Origin: Planctomycetota bacterium
GTDB taxonomy: Bacteria > Planctomycetota > Planctomycetia > Isosphaerales > Isosphaeraceae
NCBI GenBank assembly: GCA_021778575.1
Contig: JAJYCH010000297.1
Location: 1 to 6,298 of the forward strand
Direction: 5' to 3'
DNA length: 6,298 bases
Below, in pieces: positions 1-6,163 of this stretch (position 1 is its first letter; each line of letters opens with the position of its first letter). Below the pieces are notes generated by a model. That model was not told the origin of the DNA and ran no database searches. It was given only the letters and a program-made list of their open reading frames with translations. The position numbers were made by a program, and so were the translations under genes.

Positions 1-36
1 TCGGGAAGATCTACCGTCATTCCGGCCCGTGAACGA

Positions 37-1458
37 TCAGCGTGAGGGCTTCATCGGACGCTGCGAGCGGCTCGTGTTGTCGAGCATTTCGAGAGCGTCG
101 AACGGGTCCTTCGAGTTGTCGTTCTCGAACGCCTTGGCCAGGTCATAGAACGGGGTATCAAGGGGCATCTCGATACCCGACTGCTGGCAGGCTCGAGCGT
201 AGCGCTTGACGACCAGCCCGGTATCCTTCTTGTTCAGCTCATCGCGGCTGTACGGCAGGTGGCGGTCGAGGAGTTTCCTCCAGATGACCAGCCCATCCTT
301 GAACTTCCGGACCGCCTGGGGATAGTCGGCCGTCTTGTAGGCCTTGGTTCCTTCGTAGAAGAGTTTTCGGGCCGCGGTCCCCTGCTCCTCCATCTCGGCG
401 GCGCAGCGGTCCTTCCAGTAGGGGTAATTCATCTGGTCGGCCCAGCGATTCGACCAGTACAGCTCGTTGGGATGGAGCTTGGCGGCGACCTCGGGGTTGG
501 AGATCGGGTTATCGTCGAGCTTGACGTACTGGGTCGTCAGTTTTCCGTTGATCTCGACCTGGTTGGGCGTCTGGAAGACGCGGATGCCGAATTCGAGCCA
601 TTCGTCGTAAGCCTTGTGCCACTCGTTCGCCGCCCGAGGCCCGAACGACGCCTCGATTCCCTTCATGCTCTCTTTTTCGAGACCGATGGCGTAGCGGGTC
701 TGGGCGTGAGCGGGCATCGACCGGAACGCGAGGTCCCCCTGTTGCCCCTTGCGCTGCGCGGGAGCGTCAACGTGCTCGACGACCGAGTCGATATTGCCGA
801 CCGCCTGGCGCGCTTCGCCCGCGTCGACCAGCTTGACCGACATGACGAACCAGTCGTGGCCGAGCTGAAAATTGTCGCGGTAGACGTTGCCGTCGATCGG
901 ACTCTTCTTGAAGCTCTCGTCCTCGTCGTCATAGAACAGCCGACGGAGGATGATCGCCTCGTCCGAGAAACCCAGCTTGTGGTAGTAGTACCACGCGGTG
1001 TCCCAGATCAGGTCGGGCGACTTCTTGTTCTTGCTCACCCCTTCCTGAACGAACTTGATCCCGCGCTTGATCCACTCGTACTTGTCTTCCGGGGCGTCCC
1101 ACTCGACCGAAACGTTGTAGGTCAGGTTCCAGCTCTGGAACGTCCAGATCGACAGGAAGTGGGGCTGAAGCTTGGTGATCATGTCGACCGTGACCTTCAA
1201 GCGGTCCCATTCCTGGACCTTCTGGAAGTCGATCGCGCGGGTCCAGAGAACGTTGGCCGCCATCCCCCGGAAACCGCCGAGCAGGAACAGCTTGAGCACG
1301 AAGCTTCCGGTATCGACATCGCCGATCGTCGCTTCACCGAGGTCCTTCTTCATGGCCTCGGCCTGAAGGTACTGCTTGTAAGGGAAGATCGCGGTGAAGA
1401 TCACCAGGATTCCCACGGCGTAGACGATCTTGCGCTGCATGTTGCTGAGGTAACTCAC
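37..1458 (-). CDS. Membrane-anchored TPR-like protein of unknown function, planctomycete type
   Basis: Complete gene of 473 residues with no known reaction. Residues 10-27 are one hydrophobic segment after a short basic N-terminus, so the product is probably an inner-membrane protein with its body outside the cytoplasm. Residues 60-115 hold a dense aromatic block (GGFRGMAANVLW, then LQPHFLSIWTFQSWNLTYNVS), followed by WDTAWYYYHKLGFSDEAIILRRLF near 152-175. Residues 363-400 look like a TPR helical hairpin. From memory, planctomycete genomes carry related proteins under the misleading label 'IRE (iron responsive element)'; nothing here suggests iron binding. The start is GTG: it overlaps the permease stop as GTGA, and AGAGG lies 7 bases upstream. 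An ATG six codons later (1440) is the alternative. The tight overlap with the permease suggests that it serves as an accessory subunit of the ABC system. Gene reality is near certain; the function is open. Confidence 0.9.
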   Translation of the reverse strand: MSYLSNMQRKIVYAVGILVIFTAIFPYKQYLQAEAMKKDLGEATIGDVDTGSFVLKLFLLGGFRGMAANVLWTRAIDFQKVQEWDRLKVTVDMITKLQPHFLSIWTFQSWNLTYNVSVEWDAPEDKYEWIKRGIKFVQEGVSKNKKSPDLIWDTAWYYYHKLGFSDEAIILRRLFYDDEDESFKKSPIDGNVYRDNFQLGHDWFVMSVKLVDAGEARQAVGNIDSVVEHVDAPAQRKGQQGDLAFRSMPAHAQTRYAIGLEKESMKGIEASFGPRAANEWHKAYDEWLEFGIRVFQTPNQVEINGKLTTQYVKLDDNPISNPEVAAKLHPNELYWSNRWADQMNYPYWKDRCAAEMEEQGTAARKLFYEGTKAYKTADYPQAVRKFKDGLVIWRKLLDRHLPYSRDELNKKDTGLVVKRYARACQQSGIEMPLDTPFYDLAKAFENDNSKDPFDALEMLDNTSRSQRPMKPSR

Positions 1459-3878
1459 GCTGCCACCTCTCGGTTCTTGAGGATGAAATATCCGGCGATC
1501 GAGAACGGTAGCGCGTAGGCCACCGCGATCAAGGTGTTGCCCAACATCAAGGGCCAGGTCACGGCGAATCCCTCGGAGACGGTATTGCTGACGTCGAGCG
1601 ATCCCAGGTTCGGAATCAGGTACGCCATCCGGGTCATCACCGGCATGACGATCGCGTCAAACGTCTTGGCGACAACCACGGCCAGCGTCGGGGCCATGTC
1701 GGTCACCTGGTTCTCGTGCGAGATCAGCCGGAGGAGCGACTCGAACGGCCCGCCGCCGATCATCGACTGGAGGAAGAAGTCCTTCAGGAGCGCCGTCGCG
1801 GCGTGACCGGCCACGAAGAACGCGATCGTGAACAACAGGGCGACCGGCCAGCTCAGGAAGGTTCCGGCGAAGACGCCGATGGCGGTCAGGACCATGGCTT
1901 GCAGCCAGATCCCGTACAGCCCCTTCATGAAGTTCTCGCCGAAGTTCCCGGCGTCGGCCAGCAAGTAGAAGTCACTCTCGGCCATCCCCAGATACTGGGT
2001 CGGGCTCATGCAGTGGACCGTGACCTTCAGGTCGCCCAGCGAGCCGACCAGGTACGACGACGGCAGGACCCGCTTGTTGGTGTAATACTCGCGAATCGGG
2101 AACGTATCGCGGAATTTGGGGATATTCGTCCGCGAGTTCTCGACCTCCATCTCGGCGTAGACCGGGTCGCCGACGCGCCCCTTGGTGGTCCGATAGATGG
2201 TGAAGGTCATCTCGATCGGGATCGGCGGCGAGTGCCGGGTCGCCGCGTCGCGGCGGAGCCGGTCGGCTTCCTCGGGCTTCTTTTCCTGGTCGGCTTTCTT
2301 GGCCGCGGCCAGGAGGTCTGTGTACTCCTTGGCCAGGGCTTTCGACTGGGCCCGAAGCTCGTCGATCTCCTTCTTCGCGGTGGCCGACCGGGCCACGCTC
2401 TCGGCCTCGACGGTCGGCGAAAGCTGGCCCGATTTCTGAGCCTGCTGGATCGCGTTGACGCCGTATTCCAGGTTCATCGCCCGGTCTTCAAGGGCCTCGA
2501 TCGTGCCGGGCTTGAGCAGGAGATTCACCGGAATCCGCCGGTCGAGCTTGAGCCGGGGATCGTAAGGATCGTCGACCCTCGCTCCGAACTGCCAGATCGC
2601 CGCCGACGGTGTTCCCCCCTCGATGTGGCTCCGGAATTCGAGTTCCTGGCCGACGTCGATCCCCTTGAGGTTCGGTTTCCCTCGCGAGTCAATGAAGGTC
2701 AGCGACCCCTTGACCGGCACGCGGGCCGACATCCGGGTCCGAAGCTGCTCGGCCTGATCGTCGAGGTACTTGGCCTGGTCGGGGTCGGTCTGGCGGACCT
2801 CATCGGCCTTGGTTTCGAGGACGCTGATCGTTCCGCCAATGTTGCGCTGGAGATAGATCAGGCTGACGATCCCGAAGATCAGGACCAGGCCGGTGACAAT
2901 CGTCATGTAGCCGATCATCCGCCCCCAGATCAGCTCCAGCCGCCGGACCGGCTTCGAGACCACCGTGTAGATCGTCTGCGCCTGGATATCCTGCGGCAGG
3001 CTGAGCGGAGCGAGCACCGTGACCATGACCGTCAACAGCAGCATGCAAAGAAGCGAAAGCGTGCCGACGAAGATCCGCCCCAGTTCGGCCGGGCGCTGTT
3101 GAGGCGCGGGCAAGAACCAGTGCGTGAACGCCAGGATCACCGCGAAGATCACGATCACGACCCACGGGGCCCACATCTTCCGGGTCGACTCGACGATGCT
3201 CAACTGAGCGACCGCCAGGAGCCGGCGAGGGCGGACGGCGAGGACCTCGGGAGCCAGCACGAACAGCAGCTTCGTCAGAACGATGAAGCCCATGTACGTC
3301 GCCGAGAGGCGGACGCCCGAGAAGAGGACGCCGCGAAATCCCGACGGGGCCTCGTTAAAGATCAGGTAGGCCACCGTGAACCCGACGACCAGCGAGAGGT
3401 GGATGCCCAGGACCACCAGGAGGTCGGACTTCTTGCCCAGCCGGATGATCGATGTCCAGAGCGCCCGTTCGAGCCAGACCAGAATGACCACCACGCTGGC
3501 CAGGAGAATCCAGACGGGCGCCGCGGAGCCGTAGAATCGAAGGAGCTTGATCCGCCCCGAAAGTTCGAGAACATTGAGCGCGACCGAGACGACGCAGCCG
3601 AGCAAGGCGATCAGCCCCGCCACGTCGAGCCAGTCGGTCCGCGTCTTGATCCGAGCCTTGTAGGCCGAGATGACCCAGGCGAACATCCAGGCCAGAAGCG
3701 TGAACAGGCTGACCACCTTGATCCAGGTGATCAGGCCGCCGATGATCGGTCCGTTTCCGTTATCCGTGACCCCGGGCTCGCCGAAGACGTAGAGCCACTG
3801 GACGATCCGGACCTTCAAACCGGGTGGACCAGCGGTCTGGACCTGCGACCAGAGTAAGAAGAATGGCAGAAGTTTCAT
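1455..3878 (-). CDS. Large ABC-2 type transporter permease with inserted soluble domain
   Basis: Membrane subunit of an ABC transporter, 807 residues, much longer than usual ABC-2 permeases (about 250-400). Hydrophobic segments lie near 50-70, 85-105, 121-137, 153-173, 190-209, 237-255, 270-290 and 322-342, then 655-675, 677-697, possibly 731-749, and 773-799. The stretch TIYTVVSKPVRRLELIWGR (302-320), followed by a membrane helix, resembles the KPV..E...GK/R motif typical of ABC-2 exporter permeases. Residues about 345-655 are hydrophilic: a charged helix (350-385), mixed strand-like sequence, an Ala/Lys/Glu-rich coiled-coil candidate (490-545), then more strand-like sequence. This insert is probably extracytoplasmic. 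The chosen ATG has AGAGG 11 bases upstream; an in-frame ATG 14 codons earlier (3920) has no clear ribosome site and would put a hydrophilic run before the hydrophobic N-terminus. The gene lies downstream of the ATPase gene and is coupled to the next gene. The family call is firm; the substrate is unknown. Confidence 0.9.
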   Translation of the reverse strand: MKLLPFFLLWSQVQTAGPPGLKVRIVQWLYVFGEPGVTDNGNGPIIGGLITWIKVVSLFTLLAWMFAWVISAYKARIKTRTDWLDVAGLIALLGCVVSVALNVLELSGRIKLLRFYGSAAPVWILLASVVVILVWLERALWTSIIRLGKKSDLLVVLGIHLSLVVGFTVAYLIFNEAPSGFRGVLFSGVRLSATYMGFIVLTKLLFVLAPEVLAVRPRRLLAVAQLSIVESTRKMWAPWVVIVIFAVILAFTHWFLPAPQQRPAELGRIFVGTLSLLCMLLLTVMVTVLAPLSLPQDIQAQTIYTVVSKPVRRLELIWGRMIGYMTIVTGLVLIFGIVSLIYLQRNIGGTISVLETKADEVRQTDPDQAKYLDDQAEQLRTRMSARVPVKGSLTFIDSRGKPNLKGIDVGQELEFRSHIEGGTPSAAIWQFGARVDDPYDPRLKLDRRIPVNLLLKPGTIEALEDRAMNLEYGVNAIQQAQKSGQLSPTVEAESVARSATAKKEIDELRAQSKALAKEYTDLLAAAKKADQEKKPEEADRLRRDAATRHSPPIPIEMTFTIYRTTKGRVGDPVYAEMEVENSRTNIPKFRDTFPIREYYTNKRVLPSSYLVGSLGDLKVTVHCMSPTQYLGMAESDFYLLADAGNFGENFMKGLYGIWLQAMVLTAIGVFAGTFLSWPVALLFTIAFFVAGHAATALLKDFFLQSMIGGGPFESLLRLISHENQVTDMAPTLAVVVAKTFDAIVMPVMTRMAYLIPNLGSLDVSNTVSEGFAVTWPLMLGNTLIAVAYALPFSIAGYFILKNREVAA
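1466..1470 (-). promoter_or_regulatory. Ribosome binding site for the GTG start at 1458
   Basis: On the minus strand AGAGG, within GAGAGGTGG, lies 7 bases before the GTG. It is inside the last codons of the permease gene. Together with the GTGA start/stop overlap it supports the GTG over the later ATG at 1440. Confidence 0.65.
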
Positions 3879-3889
3879 CGTGGTGGAGA

Positions 3890-3894
3890 CCTCT
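3890..3894 (-). promoter_or_regulatory. Ribosome binding site deciding the permease start at 3878
   Basis: AGAGG on the minus strand is 11 bases before the ATG at 3878. The surrounding CCGAGAGGT is the same nine bases that precede the downstream gene's GTG start. No comparable site precedes the longer in-frame start at 3920. Confidence 0.6.
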
Positions 3895-3954
3895 CGGAAC
3901 CGGGCCGAAAAAACGAGCACCGGAGGGAATAATGGCCAGGAAAGCGAGGCAAGG

Positions 3955-3972
3955 CCCCTTCGATCGAAGGGG
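3955..3972. repeat. Perfect 18-bp palindrome between ATPase and permease genes
   Basis: CCCCTTCGATCGAAGGGG reads identically on both strands. As RNA it can fold as a 7-bp stem with a GATC loop. There is no T-run on either side, so a simple intrinsic terminator is unlikely. It lies 77 bases upstream of the permease ATG and could be an operator, an RNA stabilising hairpin or a processing site. The palindrome is seen directly; its role is not. Confidence 0.6.
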
Positions 3973-4025
3973 GAATCGAGGCGAAATCAACCGGTCGGCA
4001 GACGCAACCGCTCCGCGAACCGCCT

Positions 4026-4078
4026 GACTGGTCGTGGCCGAACGAGCCAAGGCTCTCGCTCGGACCACGAAGGCAGTC
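4026..4078. repeat. Long imperfect inverted repeat just after the ATPase stop
   Basis: Arms pair as GACTG/CAGTC (4026-4030 with 4074-4078), TCGTGG/CCACGA (4032-4037 with 4065-4070), CCGA/TCGG (4038-4041 with 4060-4063) and CGAG/CTCG (4043-4046 with 4055-4058). That gives 19 base pairs with small bulges and an 8-base loop. It begins 14 bases after the ATPase stop in the direction of transcription. No U-run follows it, so it looks more like an intercistronic stabilising or partially terminating hairpin than a strong terminator. Confidence 0.55.
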
Positions 4079-4092
4079 CGGGTTCACTCGGC

Positions 4093-5049
4093 TCAGGGCT
4101 TGCCGGGGGTTCCGGCGAACTCGTCGGGGGTCGGGGCGACCGGCTTGGCCGGGGTGCCGTCGATCGGCTTGTCGCCGACCCGTCGGCGGCCCGGGTGCAG
4201 GTCGCTCTCGCGAACGATCCGGAGGAAGAGTTCTTCCAGGGTCGTGGTCGGGTGATCGACCGCGAGCAACTGCGCCCCGTGGCGCTGAATGACGCCCTTG
4301 ATCTCCTCGATCGCCGCCGGCGAGAGGTCGCGCGTCTTGATCTGGGTCACGTCCTGGACCGTGAGGAGGTCGGACACCTTGCCCAGCTCCTTCAGCTCAC
4401 CCCGGTGAAGGATCGCGATCCGGTCGCAGATGTCCTGCATGTCGGCCAGAAGGTGGCCGGAAAGGACGACCGTTTTCCCTTGATTCTTGAGGTCGCGGAT
4501 CAATTCCTTGATCTCGGCGGTGCCGATCGGGTCGAGGCCCGAGGTCGGTTCGTCGAGCAGGATCAATTCGGGGTTATTGATCAGCGCCTGGGCCAGGCCG
4601 ATCCGGCGCTGCATCCCCTTGGAGTACTCGCGAAGCTGGCGGTGCTTGGCCTGATTCAGGCCGACCATGTCGATCAGGCGGCCGACCCGCTTGGTCCGCT
4701 CGGCCCGCGAGATCTTGAACAGCTTGCCGTAGAAGTGGAGGGTTTCCTCGGCGTTGAGGAACTTGTAGAGATACGATTCTTCGGGAAGGTAGCCGATCCG
4801 CTCGTTCTTGGCGACGTTGGTCGTCGGCTCATTGAAGATGAGCGCGTCCCCCTCGCTCGGAAAGAGCAGGCCCAGGAGGAGCTTGATCGTCGTCGTCTTG
4901 CCCGACCCGTTCGGGCCGAGAACTCCGAAGATCTCCCCCTTGTAGACCTGAAGGTCGAGCGCCTTCAGAGCCTGGACCTTGGGGCGTCCCCAGAAATCGA
5001 CGTAAACCTTGGACAGGTTTCGTGTCTCGATAATGACTTCTCGGCTCAT
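4093..5049 (-). CDS. ABC transporter ATP-binding protein (ABC-2 exporter class)
   Basis: Cytoplasmic ATPase that powers the adjacent permease, 318 residues. Seen in order: Walker A GPNGSGKT (45-52), [11 protein letters not shown] in the Q-loop region (85-95) with Glu where many relatives have Gln, ABC signature YSKGMQRR (142-149) in the variant form common in ABC-2 systems, Walker B LILLDEP with D-loop SGLDP (162-174; catalytic Glu 167), and switch His 199 in LSGHLL. Residues 222-280 form a small C-terminal domain. The last 35 or so residues are a Pro/Gly/Thr-rich, probably disordered tail. The start ATG is chosen because family similarity begins at once ([14 protein letters not shown]) and AAAGG lies 10 bases upstream. 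GTG directly before it, or ATG at 5121, are alternatives; the latter would add 24 residues unlike the family. It is the first gene of the three-gene module. Confidence 0.95.
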   Translation of the reverse strand: MSREVIIETRNLSKVYVDFWGRPKVQALKALDLQVYKGEIFGVLGPNGSGKTTTIKLLLGLLFPSEGDALIFNEPTTNVAKNERIGYLPEESYLYKFLNAEETLHFYGKLFKISRAERTKRVGRLIDMVGLNQAKHRQLREYSKGMQRRIGLAQALINNPELILLDEPTSGLDPIGTAEIKELIRDLKNQGKTVVLSGHLLADMQDICDRIAILHRGELKELGKVSDLLTVQDVTQIKTRDLSPAAIEEIKGVIQRHGAQLLAVDHPTTTLEELFLRIVRESDLHPGRRRVGDKPIDGTPAKPVAPTPDEFAGTPGKP

Positions 5050-5059
5050 CACGAGGGTG

Positions 5060-5064
5060 CCTTT
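5060..5064 (-). promoter_or_regulatory. Probable ribosome binding site for the ATPase start at 5049
   Basis: AAAGG on the minus strand lies 10 bases before the ATG. It is weaker than the sites of the other genes but supports the shorter start, which also matches where family similarity begins. Confidence 0.45.
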
Positions 5065-5200
5065 GAAAACGGTGGAAAAAGTCGGGATGAATGCGTGCTT
5101 GGTTCCGTCCACGACCGCCAACAGGGGCGATCAGACGACGACCTGCCGACTTGACGCCGAAGGTGTCGCGAATTCCGCGAGAAAACGATGAATCAATGAG

Positions 5201-5223
5201 AAAATCGGGGGTGAAACCCCTCG
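5201..5223 (-). terminator. Terminator-like hairpin in the presumed leader of the ABC module
   Basis: On the minus strand TCG-A-GGGGT pairs with ACCCC-CGA around a TTC loop (8 pairs, one bulged A), followed directly by TTTTCTC. It lies about 150 bases before the ATPase ATG. If transcription starts at the candidate promoter near 5343-5372, this would be a leader terminator or attenuator. The 3-base loop and short U-run make it a weak candidate. Confidence 0.3.
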
Positions 5224-5273
5224 ACGACGAACCTTCACCGGCGATGCTACGTTGTTCGACGCCCTTTGGTTCG

Positions 5274-5301
5274 ATCCGAACCGCAACGCGTTCGGATTTT
5301 T
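5274..5301 (+). terminator. Plus-strand intrinsic terminator-like hairpin without an obvious gene
   Basis: ATCCGAAC (5274-5281) pairs perfectly with GTTCGGAT (5290-5297) around an 8-base loop, and the stem runs into TTTTT then CG. This is the classic plus-strand terminator shape, but no plus-strand gene lies to its left. An overlapping alternative hairpin, GGTTCG (5268-5273) with CGAACC (5277-5282), would use the same left arm. It may end an unannotated small RNA or antisense transcript, or act only as a minus-strand leader hairpin. Confidence 0.4.
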
Positions 5302-5342
5302 CGCCAGCCGGCCCGGTCGAACGCAGGCATCGAGGAACACAC

Positions 5343-5372
5343 ATCCTATCGACCGCCCGTTAACCTTGGCAA
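5343..5372 (-). promoter_or_regulatory. Candidate housekeeping promoter for the ABC module
   Basis: On the minus strand TTGCCA (-35, 5367-5372; five of six consensus bases) is followed after 18 bases by TAGGAT (-10, 5343-5348; four of six). It lies downstream of the small gene's terminator and points at the ATPase gene, giving a leader of roughly 285 bases. Planctomycete promoters are poorly defined by consensus, so this is only a candidate. Confidence 0.3.
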
Positions 5373-5406
5373 GCGAGGGTGACTTTGTTTCAACCGGCCG
5401 GGTCGA

Positions 5407-5444
5407 CGAAAAATCCCGGCCCCTCGAAGTCAAGGACCGGGATT
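5407..5444 (-). terminator. Intrinsic terminator of the small Tyr/Pro-rich protein gene
   Basis: On the minus strand AATCCCGG (5437-5444) pairs with CCGGGATT (5412-5419), with a further GG/CC pair of bases inside after one mismatch and an 11-base loop. The right arm continues into a run giving ATTTTTCG. It starts 33 bases after the stop codon at 5477 and should separate this gene from the ABC module. Confidence 0.65.
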
Positions 5445-5476
5445 CCGAGAAGATTCGGCCGACCGCGACCACTCGA

Positions 5477-5950
5477 TCAAGGACGAAGACCCGTGGAACC
5501 CGGATTGACCGGATTCGCCTCGACTCGACCGTTGAACCGGGGAGCCACAACCCGGGGAACCGTGTTCAGCGTCTCTTGATACGGATGAACCGCCTCGTTC
5601 GCCGAACCCACCGGAACTCCGCTGGCCGGATGCGGTCCGCCACAGCCCGTGAACGGCAAGAACCGCTGCCCCCGAGAAACATAAGGATTGTAGTAGTTGG
5701 GCAGGAAAAGCTGATTGGGCGGGATCGACATATATCGCGGGAAATAGTATTCCGAAATCCGATCGGCCGTCATCGGCAGATTGGTCCCGAAGTCGACCCA
5801 GCCATAGCCGTCGGGATTCCCGTTCGTGAAGCCCACTCCATAGCCGGGATGAGAGGGTTCGACCCATTTATTCGGATTGCGGTTGAAGAAGATACCGCCC
5901 GTCGTGTTCATCGCGATCAGGATCGTCACCGAACCGATCATCGAGATCAT
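5477..5950 (-). CDS. Small, probably membrane-anchored or exported Tyr/Pro/Asn/Gly-rich protein, unknown function
   Basis: Complete gene of 157 residues that I do not recognise. Residues 3-22 are hydrophobic (SMIGSVTILIAM, then TTGGIFF) without a basic n-region, so it could be an uncleaved anchor or a weak export signal. The rest is rich in Tyr, Pro, Asn, Gly and Phe, with blocks such as HPGYGVGFTNGNPDGYGW (34-51), EYYFPRYMSIPPNQLFLPNYYNPY (67-90, key residues Y and P) and one Cys (103). There is no enzyme motif. The composition suggests an extracytoplasmic or envelope-associated protein. The ATG at 5950 is preferred because a perfect GGAGG lies 8 bases upstream; an in-frame ATG at 5977 would add nine hydrophilic residues and has no such site. 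The strong ribosome site, an intrinsic terminator 33 bases downstream and composition unlike a shadow frame support a real monocistronic gene. Confidence 0.75.
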   Translation of the reverse strand: MISMIGSVTILIAMNTTGGIFFNRNPNKWVEPSHPGYGVGFTNGNPDGYGWVDFGTNLPMTADRISEYYFPRYMSIPPNQLFLPNYYNPYVSRGQRFLPFTGCGGPHPASGVPVGSANEAVHPYQETLNTVPRVVAPRFNGRVEANPVNPGSTGLRP

Positions 5951-5958
5951 CGTCTCAT

Positions 5959-5963
5959 CCTCC
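5959..5963 (-). promoter_or_regulatory. Ribosome binding site deciding the start of the small gene
   Basis: GGAGG on the minus strand lies 8 bases before the ATG at 5950, the best Shine-Dalgarno match in the window. An ATG that overlaps it (GGAGGATG) is out of frame and reaches a stop after three codons. Confidence 0.7.
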
Positions 5964-6036
5964 GTGTTTCCGACCATGGCTGTCGACCGACCGCCCCATA
6001 ATGACCAAGCTTACCGCGCTTCTGGGTGGTTGGCAC

Positions 6037-6058
6037 GAGAATCGAGCCGTCGATTCTC
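6037..6058. repeat. Perfect 9-bp inverted repeat in the divergent intergenic region
   Basis: GAGAATCGA (6037-6045) and TCGATTCTC (6050-6058) are exact reverse complements around GCCG. On the plus strand only TTT follows, too short for a convincing terminator. Lying between two divergent genes, about 87 bases from the small gene's ATG and 105 from the amidotransferase ATG, it is a plausible operator or leader hairpin. The role is inferred. Confidence 0.5.
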
Positions 6059-6072
6059 TTTCGATGGTCCGG

Positions 6073-6098
6073 TTGAACGGGTAAGATTCATTGAACGG
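6073..6098 (+). promoter_or_regulatory. TTGAACGG direct repeat and possible -10 upstream of the amidotransferase gene
   Basis: TTGAACGG occurs at 6073-6080 and again at 6091-6098, an 18-base period. Between them TAAGAT (6082-6087) resembles a -10 element, though the matching -35 position (TTTCGA, 6059-6064) is poor. This could be the promoter of the plus-strand gene with a regulator site around it, or coincidence. Confidence 0.2.
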
Positions 6099-6163
6099 AT
6101 CGCGACCGGTGATCCTGCCCACCGTTCCCGATCGATCGCGTCCCCTCGTCGACGGATGCCTCC

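Larger units (their letters stand above)
5050..5476. other. Gene-free region upstream of the ABC module
   Basis: I see no convincing gene in these 427 bases on either strand; the open frames are Arg/Pro-rich with no ribosome site or recognisable product. The region instead holds a terminator for the small gene to its right, a candidate promoter pointing toward the ATPase, and several inverted repeats. One small near-palindrome, TCGCG-AATTC-CGCGA at 5166-5180, is also present and could be an operator half-pair or chance. Confidence 0.6.

Noticed and set aside
1..36. Terminator or next gene after the 473-residue gene
   Set aside because: Only 36 bases remain before the window edge. No stable hairpin with a T-run and no supported reading frame can be seen there.
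37..1458. Iron-related function implied by the 'IRE' label used for similar planctomycete proteins
   Set aside because: No metal-binding or RNA-binding motif is visible, and the label refers to an RNA element, not a protein family. I treat it as an annotation artefact.
259..1518. 419-codon plus-strand open frame
   Set aside because: It lies antisense to the 473-residue gene; the translation is Val/Leu/Asp/Arg-rich low complexity with no motif, as expected from the opposite strand of a GC-rich gene.
1716..3857. 713-codon plus-strand open frame
   Set aside because: Antisense to the permease gene. The product is an Arg/Asp/Gln-rich string with no domain, while the minus frame has clear membrane helices and a family motif.
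3880..5154. 424-codon plus-strand open frame across the ATPase gene
   Set aside because: Antisense shadow of a gene with complete Walker A, signature and Walker B motifs. It spans the intercistronic hairpins and has no recognisable product.
5131..5867. Several minus-strand Ser/Arg-rich open frames (5131-5550 and 5430-5867)
   Set aside because: They overlap the small gene in another frame or lie in the gene-free region. Their composition is that of random GC-rich DNA, and they cross the terminator at 5407-5444.
5252..6001. 249-codon plus-strand open frame over the small gene
   Set aside because: Arg/His/Asp-rich translation with no ribosome site. The minus-strand frame has GGAGG, a coherent composition and its own terminator.
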